Origin: Microbacterium sp. cx-55
Lineage (GTDB): Bacteria > Actinomycetota > Actinomycetes > Actinomycetales > Microbacteriaceae
Length of the DNA stretch: 64,000 bases
Reading direction: 5' to 3'
Assembly (NCBI RefSeq): GCF_021117345.1
Contig: NZ_CP088261.1
Coordinates: 1,054,001-1,118,000 of the forward strand
Part shown: in pieces, positions 55,054-62,995 of the stretch
Layout of the letters: each line of letters begins with the position of its first letter
Numbering within the stretch: the first letter of the stretch is position 1
The notes under the pieces: generated by a model
Databases searched by the model: none
Seen by the model: only the letters and a program-made list of their open reading frames with translations
What the model was told of the DNA's origin: nothing
Program-made: the position numbers and the translations under genes

Positions 55054-55697
55054 TGGGCGCGCGGCGGATCGCGGTCGTCTCCGCGGGCCTGTCGAATCCG
55101 TCCTCGACACGCATGCTCGCCGACCGGATGCTGGCTGCCACCGTGCGTGAACTGGCCGGTCGCGACATCGAGGTGCAGGCCGACGTCTTCGAGCTGCGGG
55201 ACTACGCGCACGACATCACGAACAACCTGCTGACCGGGTTCGCCCCGCCCGCGCTCGAGTCGATGATCAACTCGGTCGTGTCGGCGGATGCGGTCATCGT
55301 CGTGACCCCGATCTTCTCGACGAGTTACTCGGGACTGTTCAAGTCGTTCATCGACGTGCTCGACCCCGATGCGCTCCGCGGCACCCCGGTGCTCATCGGT
55401 GCGAACGCGGGAACCCCGCGACATTCGCTCGCGATCGACTACGCCATCCGCCCGCTGTTCGCGTACCTGCACGCCGACGTCATGTCGACGGGTGTGTTCG
55501 CGGCATCCGCCGACTGGGGTGGGTCCGGCGACCAGGTCGCGCCGCTCGGCGAACGCGTCGAGAAGGCCGCCCGTGAACTGGCCGAGGCGGTCGCCCGCCG
55601 CGACGCCGCGACGAGCTCCGACCCGTTCGACCCGGCGAACTACCTCGGCGGTGGCACCTCGTTCGGGCACCTGCTCGGTGGGCTGGCGGGGGAGTAG
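55053..55697 (+). CDS. CE1759 family FMN reductase
   Basis: 214 aa flavodoxin-like NAD(P)H:FMN reductase. VVSAGLSNPSSTRMLADRM binds the FMN phosphate and AVIVVTPIFSTSYSGLFKSFIDVLDPDALRGTPVLIGANAGTPRH is the family core. It supplies FMNH2 to the monooxygenase encoded just upstream; the 1-nt overlap (TGATG) implies coupled, equimolar synthesis. Confidence 0.92.
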   Translation: MGARRIAVVSAGLSNPSSTRMLADRMLAATVRELAGRDIEVQADVFELRDYAHDITNNLLTGFAPPALESMINSVVSADAVIVVTPIFSTSYSGLFKSFIDVLDPDALRGTPVLIGANAGTPRHSLAIDYAIRPLFAYLHADVMSTGVFAASADWGGSGDQVAPLGERVEKAARELAEAVARRDAATSSDPFDPANYLGGGTSFGHLLGGLAGE

Positions 55698-55779
55698 CGA
55701 GATGAACCGGCACCGGCATTGCGTCCGGTGCCGGTTGTTTTCCGCGCCGACCGTCTGCGCCGCCGTTACGCTGAGTGGG

Positions 55780-55800
55780 ATGAACGGCACAGCAGCATGA
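55780..55800 (+). CDS. putative 6-aa upstream ORF overlapping the histidine kinase start
   Basis: ATG 55780 begins 7 nt after TACGCT (55767-55772) and reads MNGTAA then TGA; that TGA overlaps the kinase ATG as ATGA. If the mRNA starts at this ATG, a ribosome would terminate exactly on the kinase start, giving coupled re-initiation. Translation is not proven. Confidence 0.45.
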   Translation: MNGTAA

Positions 55801-56984
55801 GCACGATCACCGCCGAGGATGTCACCCGCCGCGAGGTCATCGCCGACTACCGCGTTCTGGGTGAACCGCCGAGCGCCGATCTGCAGGGGCTCGTGCAGTT
55901 GGCGGCGACGATGTGCAACGTTTCGACCGCGGTGATCAACATCATCGACGATCGGTTCCAGCATCAGATCGCGTCCGTCGGTTTCGAGCCGGCCACCTGT
56001 ACGCGCGAAGACTCGATGTGCGCGGTCGTGTTCCGCGAACCGGGTCATGTCGTCGTGACCGATGCCCGCGAAGACGACCGATTCAAGTCCAACCCGTTCG
56101 TGACGGGCGAGGTCGCGCATGTGCGGTTCTACGCGTCGAGCCCGCTGATCACGCCCTCCGGCATCCCGATCGGCACGCTCTGCGTGTTCGACGAGGATGC
56201 GGGCGACCTCACCCCCGCGCGGAGCGAAGGTCTGAAGCTCCTTGCCGGTCAGGTCGTCGATGTCCTGGAGCTGCGCCGCATCACCCGCGAACTCGCCGAA
56301 TCGAACGAGCAGCTCGCGCGGTTTGCGGGTCAGGTCAGTCACGACCTGCGAAACCCCCTCACGGCGCTGTCCGGGTTCCTCGAGCTCGCCACCGACAGCC
56401 CCGACATGGCGAACGCGCCGCAGGCGGCGCGCGCGCTGGCCCGTGCGGAGTCGGCGGCCAACCGGATGACGTCGATGGTCGCGGACCTGCTCGACTACGC
56501 CCGCCTGGGCGGGGCGAGCCCGAAGCGGAGCGCGGTCGACGTCGAGGGGATCGTGCGGGCCGTGGTCGAGGACCTGCAGACACCGCTCGTTCAGACGGCG
56601 GCGCGGATCTCGGTCGACGCACGGGTGGAGGTCGTGGGAGACCCGACACTTCTTCGTGCATTGGTGCAGAACCTGGTTGCCAACGCGGTGAAATTCAGTG
56701 CCGCGAGCGGCGTGAGCCCGTATATCGAGATCGGTGCGATGCGGCTCGCACGCGGCGGCTGGCGCATCACGGTCGACGACAACGGTCCGGGCATCGCGAT
56801 CGAGGAACGCGAGCGCGTGTTCGATCTGATGGAGCGCGGCACCGCGGACGAGGTCGAAGGACTCGGGATCGGCCTGTCGACATGCCAGCGCATCGTCGAG
56901 GCGCACGGCGGGCACATCGGCATCGACGACTCGCCCCTCGGCGGCGCGCGCGTCTGGGTCGTGCTGCCCGACACTCGCGACTGA
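55797..56984 (+). CDS. cytosolic GAF-domain sensor histidine kinase
   Basis: 395 aa. A GAF domain (about 20-160; CREDSMCAVVFRE and GIPIGTLCVFD typical of this class) is followed by a HisKA dimerisation helix with the phosphorylated His182 in QVSHDLRNPLTAL and an HATPase_c domain with LVQNLVANAVKF (N box), DDNGPGI (G1) and GLGIGLSTC (G2). There is no membrane span, so the signal is intracellular. No response regulator is adjacent: an orphan kinase. No ribosome site precedes ATG 55797, which overlaps a mini-ORF stop. Confidence 0.9.
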   Translation: MSTITAEDVTRREVIADYRVLGEPPSADLQGLVQLAATMCNVSTAVINIIDDRFQHQIASVGFEPATCTREDSMCAVVFREPGHVVVTDAREDDRFKSNPFVTGEVAHVRFYASSPLITPSGIPIGTLCVFDEDAGDLTPARSEGLKLLAGQVVDVLELRRITRELAESNEQLARFAGQVSHDLRNPLTALSGFLELATDSPDMANAPQAARALARAESAANRMTSMVADLLDYARLGGASPKRSAVDVEGIVRAVVEDLQTPLVQTAARISVDARVEVVGDPTLLRALVQNLVANAVKFSAASGVSPYIEIGAMRLARGGWRITVDDNGPGIAIEERERVFDLMERGTADEVEGLGIGLSTCQRIVEAHGGHIGIDDSPLGGARVWVVLPDTRD

Positions 56985-56995
56985 CGTCCGGGCGC

Positions 56996-57093
56996 GGTGC
57001 GGCGCTGTCGGTTCAGCGTGCCGCCGCGCGGCGATACCCGTTGAGCGTGGTGCGGCGCTCCCGGTTCAGCGTGCCGCCGCGCGGCGTTGCCGG
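56996..57093. repeat. 53-bp-period duplication of the dedA gene 3' end
   Basis: A ~45-bp segment (GGTGCGGCGCT..CGGTTCAGCGTGCCGCC..) occurs at 56996 and again at 57049, about 40 of 45 identical. The second copy contains the stop codon and last codons of the minus-strand DedA gene. Confidence 0.75.
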
Positions 57094-57665
57094 CGAGCGA
57101 GCAGGACGTCGATCCCCAGTCCGAGAGCGAGCGCGACGACCACCGACACGATGACCGCGACGATCGGACCGCCCGGCACGATCGACGCGACGACCGCTCC
57201 GACGATCGCTTGATACAGGGCCCAACCCGTGGCCGCGAGCGCGGCGACGGGAAGGTACCGGGCCGCGGGCACCCGCGTCGCGCCGGCCGTCAGATTGAGG
57301 GCCAGCCGTGCGAACGGGATGAATCGGGCGACGAAGAGCGCGGAGGCGGTGCGCCGCGCGAGGCGCGCTCCCGCCCATTCGAACGCGGATCGCGCGCGCG
57401 GGTGCCGCATCCACCGCCAACGCTCCAGTCCGACGCGTCGTCCGATGGCGTAGCAGAGCAGGTCGCCGGTGAACGCGGCGCCCGCGGCGACCGCGATGAC
57501 CGCGACGAGCGGGGGTGATCCGGTTGCCGCGGCCAGTGCGCCGGCGGCGGTGACGGCGGCTTCACCGGGGATGATCACGAGGAACGCGTCGCCGAGCACG
57601 AGGACGGCGAGGAGCGGGAGCGCCCACGGCCCGGCCGCGAGCTGGGCGGCGAGTTCGTCGAGCAC
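57066..57665 (-). CDS. DedA/VTT-domain membrane protein
   Basis: 199 aa. GDAFLVIIPGEAAVTAAGALAA near the start, GDLLCYAIGRRVGLERWRWMR and FVARFIPFARLALNLTAGATRVPAARYL are the DedA/SNARE-associated (VTT) domain features; members have been implicated in recycling lipid carriers and membrane homeostasis. About five membrane segments. GTG 57665 is the likely start. Its 3' end is partly duplicated just downstream. Confidence 0.88.
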   Translation of the reverse strand: MLDELAAQLAAGPWALPLLAVLVLGDAFLVIIPGEAAVTAAGALAAATGSPPLVAVIAVAAGAAFTGDLLCYAIGRRVGLERWRWMRHPRARSAFEWAGARLARRTASALFVARFIPFARLALNLTAGATRVPAARYLPVAALAATGWALYQAIVGAVVASIVPGGPIVAVIVSVVVALALGLGIDVLLARRQRRAAAR

Positions 57666-57988
57666 ATGGCGAGGATGTCATCCGGGGATGAACGACGGAG
57701 GAACGGGGCCCGTCCGGCGCGGCTCGAGGGCGAGGGACTCCGCAGTCGTCGGATCGCTGGTGCGGATGCGTACTGCTGTGACGGATGTGGCGCCCGCCGC
57801 GCGCCCGATCCGACGACAGCGATGCCATCGCGCGTATTCGGGCCCCAGCCGCTCGTTCGGGGGCACCCGAGTCCGCCGGGAACCGGCCGGAGCACGGGCG
57901 GTGACGTGACCGGGTGCATCCGGTGAACTCTCGGTGATACGCCCGCTGTCGGCGCCCCACCGCGCGACCGCGGCCTCACTCTGGAGGC
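57666..57988. other. 323-bp intergenic region with dispersed repeat, no gene
   Basis: Contains the second copy of the palindromic repeat (57738-57821) and the promoter region of the glycosyltransferase gene. No ORF with a good start and coding character was found. Confidence 0.6.
57738..57821. repeat. dispersed palindromic element, copy 2
   Basis: Left arm CTCCGCAGTCGTCGGA (57738-57753) is identical to 4849-4864, and the next ~20 nt stay similar. The right arm (57806-57821) complements CGCAGTCGTCGGATCG with one mismatch. Confidence 0.7.
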
Positions 57989-59953
57989 GTGAGAGTCGCG
58001 CTGATCGCCGAGTCCTACCTTCCGCATATGAACGGGGTCACCAACTCCGTGCTGCACGTGCTCCGGCACCTCGCGGCAGAAGGCCATGAGGCCCTGGTGA
58101 TCGCGCCGCGCACGGCCGAGACGATCGATGCGGTCTCGGGGGCGCGCACCGAGTTGCTGACGTCCCTGCCGCTGCCGTCGTACCCGCAGGTCCGCGTGGT
58201 GTTCGCCCGTGTGGCGCGGATCGCCGGAATCCTCCGCGAATTCCGTCCCGATGTGATCCACCTCGCCTCTCCGTTCGTCCTGGGGTGGCAGGGCGTGCTG
58301 GCGGCGGACGCGCTGCGCACCGCATCCGTCGCGGTCTACCAGACCGACGTCGTCGCGTACACGCAGCGCTATGGTGTGCCTCACGCGACAGCATTCGCGT
58401 CCTCTCACGTCGCCCGGCTGCACCGCCGGGCCACTATGACGCTCGCGCCCTCCACGTCCTCCCTTCGCCAGCTCGAGGATCTCGGCGTCGACCGGCTGCG
58501 CTCCTGGGCACGCGGTGTCGACGGCGAGCGCTTCCACCCGGGCAGAAGAGACGAGGCGTGGCGCGCGCGCGTCGCCCCGGGGGAGCGCATCATCGGCTAT
58601 GTCGGACGGCTCGCCCCGGAGAAGCAGGTCGAGGACCTGGCGGTGCTGGAACGCCTTCCCGGCGCGCGGCTCGTGATCGTCGGCGACGGACCGTCCCGCG
58701 CGGCGCTCGAGCGGCGGATGCCGCACGCGATCTTCCTCGGACACCTCTCCGGCGATGCGCTCGCCGACGCGCTCGCCGCGTTCGATGTCTTCGTGCACCC
58801 GGGCGAGAGTGAAACCTTCGGTCAGACGATCCAGGAGGCCCACGCGAGTGGGGTGCCGGTCGTGGCGACCGGCATCGGCGGGCCGAAGGATCTCGTGCGC
58901 TCGAGCATCGACGGCTGGCTGTACCGGCCGGGTGATCTCGGCGATCTGCGCGGTAGGGTCACCGATCTGCTCGGCGACGAGGCGAAGCGCCTCGCGTTCG
59001 CCGCGGCGTCGCGTGCGGCGGTCGCCGATCGCACCTGGGCGGCGCTGTCGAGTCAACTCGTCGGTCACTACGAGGAGGCGCGGATGCTGCGCCCCATCGA
59101 CGATGCGCTCTGGTCGCGCGCCGCCATCCGTCCGGCAGCGCTTCGGCCCGCGGTGACGCCGACCCGCTGGTCGCGATACGTCGCGCTCGGCGACTCGCTC
59201 ACGGAGGGGCTCTGCGACACGTCGCGGACGCCGGCCGGGGCGTACCGCGGGTGGGCGGATCGCCTCGCGCACCTGTTGGCGCAGGAACCCGGATCGCGGG
59301 AGCCGTTCCGCTACGCGAACCTGGCGGTGCGATCCCGGCGCGTGCGCGACCTGACGAACGACCAGATCCCGCGTGCCCTCACCCTCCGACCCGATCTCGT
59401 GTCGGTGTTCATGGGTGCGAACGACCTGATCGGGCACGCCGCCGACCCCCTGATCCTCGGGGCCGAGCTCGAGCGCGGGGTCGCGCGCCTGCGGGCGGCC
59501 GGGTGCGACGTGCTGCTCGTCACGCCGTTCCTGCCGCGGCGGCGCGCGGCGCGGTTGTTCGCCCGCCGCTTCGCGATCTTCAACTCCGAAGTGCGACGGA
59601 TCGCTCGTGCGCACGACTGCCTGCTCCTCGATTTGGAGGCGCTGCCGCAGATCGGCGAACTGGAGATGTGGGCCGACGACAAGGTGCACCTGCGGTCGCG
59701 AGGGCACCGGTTCCTGTCGTACCGGGCGGCCGATGTGCTCGGCGTTCGAGACGCCGAGGCTCTCGGCGACCTCGACGCCTCATTCCACGAGGATGAGCCC
59801 TCCGGAGCGGGATGGTTGCGCCGTGATGCCCTGCCCTGGGTGTGGCGACGCCTGCGCGGGCGAACCGCGGGGGATGGGCTGTCACCCAAGCACGACGCGT
59901 ACGTCGAGCTTCCGCGTCCGGATGCGGACCGTCGGTCGCGGCAGGCGCGATGA
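57989..59953 (+). CDS. glycosyltransferase family 4 fused to an SGNH/GDSL hydrolase
   Basis: 654 aa in two enzymes. Residues ~1-380 form a GT-B glycosyltransferase (ESYLPHMNGVTNSVLHVLRHL at the start; YVGRLAPEKQVEDL; the EX7E-type site in GESETFGQTIQEAHASGVPVV), close to MgtA/PimB-like mannosyltransferases of actinobacterial lipid glycans. Residues ~395-620 form an SGNH hydrolase with block I GDSLTEG (about 401), GAND (about 475) and DDKVHL near 562. Likely it builds and trims or deacylates a cell-envelope glycolipid. GTG 57989 has GGAGG upstream. Confidence 0.87.
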   Translation: MRVALIAESYLPHMNGVTNSVLHVLRHLAAEGHEALVIAPRTAETIDAVSGARTELLTSLPLPSYPQVRVVFARVARIAGILREFRPDVIHLASPFVLGWQGVLAADALRTASVAVYQTDVVAYTQRYGVPHATAFASSHVARLHRRATMTLAPSTSSLRQLEDLGVDRLRSWARGVDGERFHPGRRDEAWRARVAPGERIIGYVGRLAPEKQVEDLAVLERLPGARLVIVGDGPSRAALERRMPHAIFLGHLSGDALADALAAFDVFVHPGESETFGQTIQEAHASGVPVVATGIGGPKDLVRSSIDGWLYRPGDLGDLRGRVTDLLGDEAKRLAFAAASRAAVADRTWAALSSQLVGHYEEARMLRPIDDALWSRAAIRPAALRPAVTPTRWSRYVALGDSLTEGLCDTSRTPAGAYRGWADRLAHLLAQEPGSREPFRYANLAVRSRRVRDLTNDQIPRALTLRPDLVSVFMGANDLIGHAADPLILGAELERGVARLRAAGCDVLLVTPFLPRRRAARLFARRFAIFNSEVRRIARAHDCLLLDLEALPQIGELEMWADDKVHLRSRGHRFLSYRAADVLGVRDAEALGDLDASFHEDEPSGAGWLRRDALPWVWRRLRGRTAGDGLSPKHDAYVELPRPDADRRSRQAR

Positions 59954-59960
59954 CCGGGTG

Positions 59961-60179
59961 TCAGCCCTGGATGCCCTGTTCGAATCCGTCGAAGCGCATC
60001 TCCCGCGCGAGCTGAGCGCGCAGTTCCTGCTCCTCGCGGGGCTCGAGCGACGTCTCGTCGGCACCGTCGAGCGACCCCTCGTCCGTGAGGGCGGCCTCGC
60101 CGGCGTCGACGGGTTCGGTCCCGGCGGTGTCGCTGTCACGCTCGCGGCCGGCCGGCGTGGAATCGTGCGGATCGCTCAT
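59961..60179 (-). CDS. small acidic protein of unknown function
   Basis: 72 aa, strongly acidic, Asp/Glu/Ser/Thr-rich, with a more helical C-terminus (EPREEQELRAQLAREMRFDGFEQG). No membrane span or known domain. ATG 60179 has AGGAGG at good spacing, which supports a real gene. It converges on the glycosyltransferase gene with 7 nt between stops. Confidence 0.62.
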   Translation of the reverse strand: MSDPHDSTPAGRERDSDTAGTEPVDAGEAALTDEGSLDGADETSLEPREEQELRAQLAREMRFDGFEQGIQG

Positions 60180-60506
60180 GGCGGTGCTCCTCCTGCGGGG
60201 TGGGTGGTTCCCCTCACGATAGGTCGCGGGTGCCGGCTCCGCCAGAAGGTGGTGCCCGCTGATAGGGTTGATGCGGTCGCCTCCGGCGATTGTTCAACTA
60301 CATACGAGCTCATGGAGCAGACCGGCAGGAATGCTGGTCCCCTGTGGTGGGTTCCCCGTCGATGCGCCGGGTGATTCTCTACTGGTGGCCAGCGCAGGCG
60401 AGATGTGGATCACACCCGCGCGCCCATAACTGTCTGTTCCTGCTCCTTCGCATGTCGCTCGTCGCCCACACGGGGCGGCGAGCCTAAACAAAGAAGGAGG
60501 GACCTC
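60180..60506 (+). promoter_or_regulatory. pnp promoter and long leader
   Basis: TAGGGT at 60263-60268 is the likely -10, leaving a ~230-nt untranslated leader. An 11-bp stem (60457-60467 with 60473-60483, one G-U) stands just before the AAGGAGGG ribosome site. PNPase controls its own leader in E. coli after RNase III cutting; similar control here is inferred. No ORF of merit lies in the leader. Confidence 0.55.
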
Positions 60507-62786
60507 TTGGAAGGTCCAGAAATCACTGCCGCCGAAGCCGTTCTCGATAACGGCCGATTCGGCACCCGCACGGTCCGGTTCGAAACCGGACGACTGGCTC
60601 AGCAGGCGCAGGGCGCCGTTGCCGCCTACCTCGACGAGGAGACGATGCTCCTCTCGGCCACCAGCGCCGGCAAGCACCCGCGTGAAGGCTTCGACTTCTT
60701 CCCGCTGACCGTCGACGTGGAAGAGCGCTCCTACGCCGCCGGCAAGATCCCCGGCTCGTTCTTCCGTCGCGAGGGTCGTCCCTCGACCGAGGCCATCCTG
60801 GTCTGCCGTCTGATCGACCGTCCGCTGCGTCCGTCGTTCGTCGAAGGCCTGCGCAACGAGGTCCAGATCGTCGTCACGATCCTCTCGATCGCGCCGGGCG
60901 AGTTCTACGACGCGCTCGCGATCAACGCGGCGTCACTGTCCACCCAGATCTCGGGTCTGCCGTTCTCCGGCCCGATCGCCGGTGTCCGCCTGGCACTCAT
61001 CCCGGGTCACGGCGAGCACGCCGACCAGTGGATCGCGTTCCCGAAGGCTGAGCAGCTCAAGGAGGCCGTGTTCGATCTCATTGTCGCCGGCCGCGTGCTC
61101 GAAGACGGCGAAGTGGCGATCATGATGGTCGAGGCCGAGGCCACCGAGCACAGCTGGGACCTCATCAAGGCTGGGGCCGTGAAGCCGAGCGAAGAGATCG
61201 TTGCGCAGGGCCTCGAGGCGTCGAAGCCCTTCATCAAGGAACTCGTTGCCGCGCAGAACGTCGTCGCGAGCACCGCCGCGAAGGAGATCCAGGCGTACCC
61301 GGTCTTCCCCGCGTACACCCAGGAGACCTACGACTTCGTCGCCGGTCGCGCCTACGACCAGCTCGTCCCGATCTACCAGATCGCCGACAAGCAGGAGCGT
61401 CAGAGTGCCGATGACGCCGTCAAGGACGCCGTCAAGGCCGAGCTGCTCGCCGCCGTCGAGTCGGGCCAGCTGCCCGCCTCCGCGACGCTCGAGTTCTCGG
61501 GCGCGTACAAGTCGGTCACCAAGACGATCGTCCGCGGCCGCATCCTCGCCGAGGGCGTGCGCATCGACGGTCGCGGCCTGGCCGACATCCGGGCGCTCGA
61601 CGCCGAGGTGCAGGTCATCCCGCGCGTGCACGGTTCCGCGATCTTCCAGCGCGGTGAGACCCAGATCCTGGGCGTCACCACGCTGAACATGCTCAAGATG
61701 GAGCAGCAGATCGACTCGCTGAGCCCCACCACGAGCAAGCGCTACATGCACCACTACAACTTCCCGCCGTACTCGACCGGTGAGACCGGCCGCGTGGGCA
61801 GCCCCAAGCGTCGCGAGATCGGGCACGGCTTCCTCGCCGAGCGCGCGCTCGTGCCAGTGCTGCCGAGCCGCGAGGAGTTCCCGTACGCGATCCGTCAGGT
61901 GTCCGAGGCGCTCAGCTCCAACGGCTCGACCTCGATGGGTTCCGTCTGCGCGTCGACCCTTTCGCTCCTCAACGCCGGTGTGCCGTTGCGCGCCCCGGTC
62001 GCGGGTATCGCGATGGGTCTCGTCTCCGACCAGGTCGATGGTCAGACGCGCTACGCCGCGCTGACCGACATCCTGGGCGCCGAGGACGCGCTCGGTGACA
62101 TGGACTTCAAGGTCGCCGGAACGAGCGAGTTCGTCACGGCCATCCAGCTCGACACGAAGCTCGACGGCATCCCGTCGTCGGTGCTCGCGGCGGCGCTGAC
62201 CCAGGCCAAGGACGCGCGCCTCACCATCCTGAACGTGCTGAACGCCGCGATCGACGCTCCTGACGAGATGGCGCCCACCGCGCCTCGCGTGATCAGCGTT
62301 CAGATCCCCGTCGACAAGATCGGCGAGCTGATCGGCCCGAAGGGCAAGACGATCAACTCGATCCAGGACGAGACCGGCGCTCAGATCTCGATCGAAGAGG
62401 ACGGCACCGTCTACATCGGTGCGACCGACGGTCCGTCGGCGGAAGCGGCTCGCGCGCAGGTCAACGCGATCGCCAACCCGACCAACCCCGAGGTCGGCGA
62501 GCAGTTCCTCGGCACCGTCGTGAAGATCGCCACCTTCGGCGCCTTCATCTCGCTGCTGCCCGGCAAGGACGGACTGCTGCACGTCAGCGAGGTCCGCAAG
62601 CTCGCCGGTGGCAAGCGCGTGGAGAACGTCGACGACGTGCTCTCGGTCGGTCAGAAGCTGCTGGTCAAGATCACCAAGATCGACGACCGCGGCAAGCTGT
62701 CCCTGGAGCCGGTGGTCGAAGAGGCCGCCGACCAGGAGGGTCGCGCTGCTGCCAGCGAGGGCCCCGAGGCTCCCGCCGAAGGCTGA
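60507..62786 (+). CDS. pnp: polyribonucleotide nucleotidyltransferase
   Basis: 759 aa. Two RNase PH domains (about 15-230 and 325-560), then KH (about 590-650, with [22 protein letters not shown]) and S1 (about 670-740, with [28 protein letters not shown]). It degrades RNA phosphorolytically from the 3' end. The TTG at 60507 is chosen because AAGGAGGG lies 6 nt upstream and [16 protein letters not shown] is a standard PNPase start; a more upstream in-frame codon would bury that site. Confidence 0.97.
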   Translation: MEGPEITAAEAVLDNGRFGTRTVRFETGRLAQQAQGAVAAYLDEETMLLSATSAGKHPREGFDFFPLTVDVEERSYAAGKIPGSFFRREGRPSTEAILVCRLIDRPLRPSFVEGLRNEVQIVVTILSIAPGEFYDALAINAASLSTQISGLPFSGPIAGVRLALIPGHGEHADQWIAFPKAEQLKEAVFDLIVAGRVLEDGEVAIMMVEAEATEHSWDLIKAGAVKPSEEIVAQGLEASKPFIKELVAAQNVVASTAAKEIQAYPVFPAYTQETYDFVAGRAYDQLVPIYQIADKQERQSADDAVKDAVKAELLAAVESGQLPASATLEFSGAYKSVTKTIVRGRILAEGVRIDGRGLADIRALDAEVQVIPRVHGSAIFQRGETQILGVTTLNMLKMEQQIDSLSPTTSKRYMHHYNFPPYSTGETGRVGSPKRREIGHGFLAERALVPVLPSREEFPYAIRQVSEALSSNGSTSMGSVCASTLSLLNAGVPLRAPVAGIAMGLVSDQVDGQTRYAALTDILGAEDALGDMDFKVAGTSEFVTAIQLDTKLDGIPSSVLAAALTQAKDARLTILNVLNAAIDAPDEMAPTAPRVISVQIPVDKIGELIGPKGKTINSIQDETGAQISIEEDGTVYIGATDGPSAEAARAQVNAIANPTNPEVGEQFLGTVVKIATFGAFISLLPGKDGLLHVSEVRKLAGGKRVENVDDVLSVGQKLLVKITKIDDRGKLSLEPVVEEAADQEGRAAASEGPEAPAEG

Positions 62787-62800
62787 TCCGCATCCCGTTC

Positions 62801-62833
62801 GACGCCCGTCTCTGCATCGCAGGGGCGGGCGTC
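62801..62833 (+). terminator. pnp terminator
   Basis: GACGCCCG (62801-62808) pairs with CGGGCGTC (62826-62833), with a TGC/GCA inner pair; no T-run. Confidence 0.6.
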
Positions 62834-62995
62834 GTCGCGTGGGGGCGGATGCCGCGTGATCAAAGCGTTATGGAAAGTTCACGCCACGTCCGCCGTGGTG
62901 AATCCGCGCTACCACGGACTGTCCTACCCTCGGAGTACGCGTCAGGGGCGCGAGATGCACCGCCAGCGTCCGCGACCCGAGCGGAGGGGGTGCGT

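Noticed and set aside
60290..60487. Short ORF in the pnp leader considered as a leader peptide
   Set aside because: No suitable start context, no codon run suggesting attenuation, and it does not relate to pnp's ribosome site.
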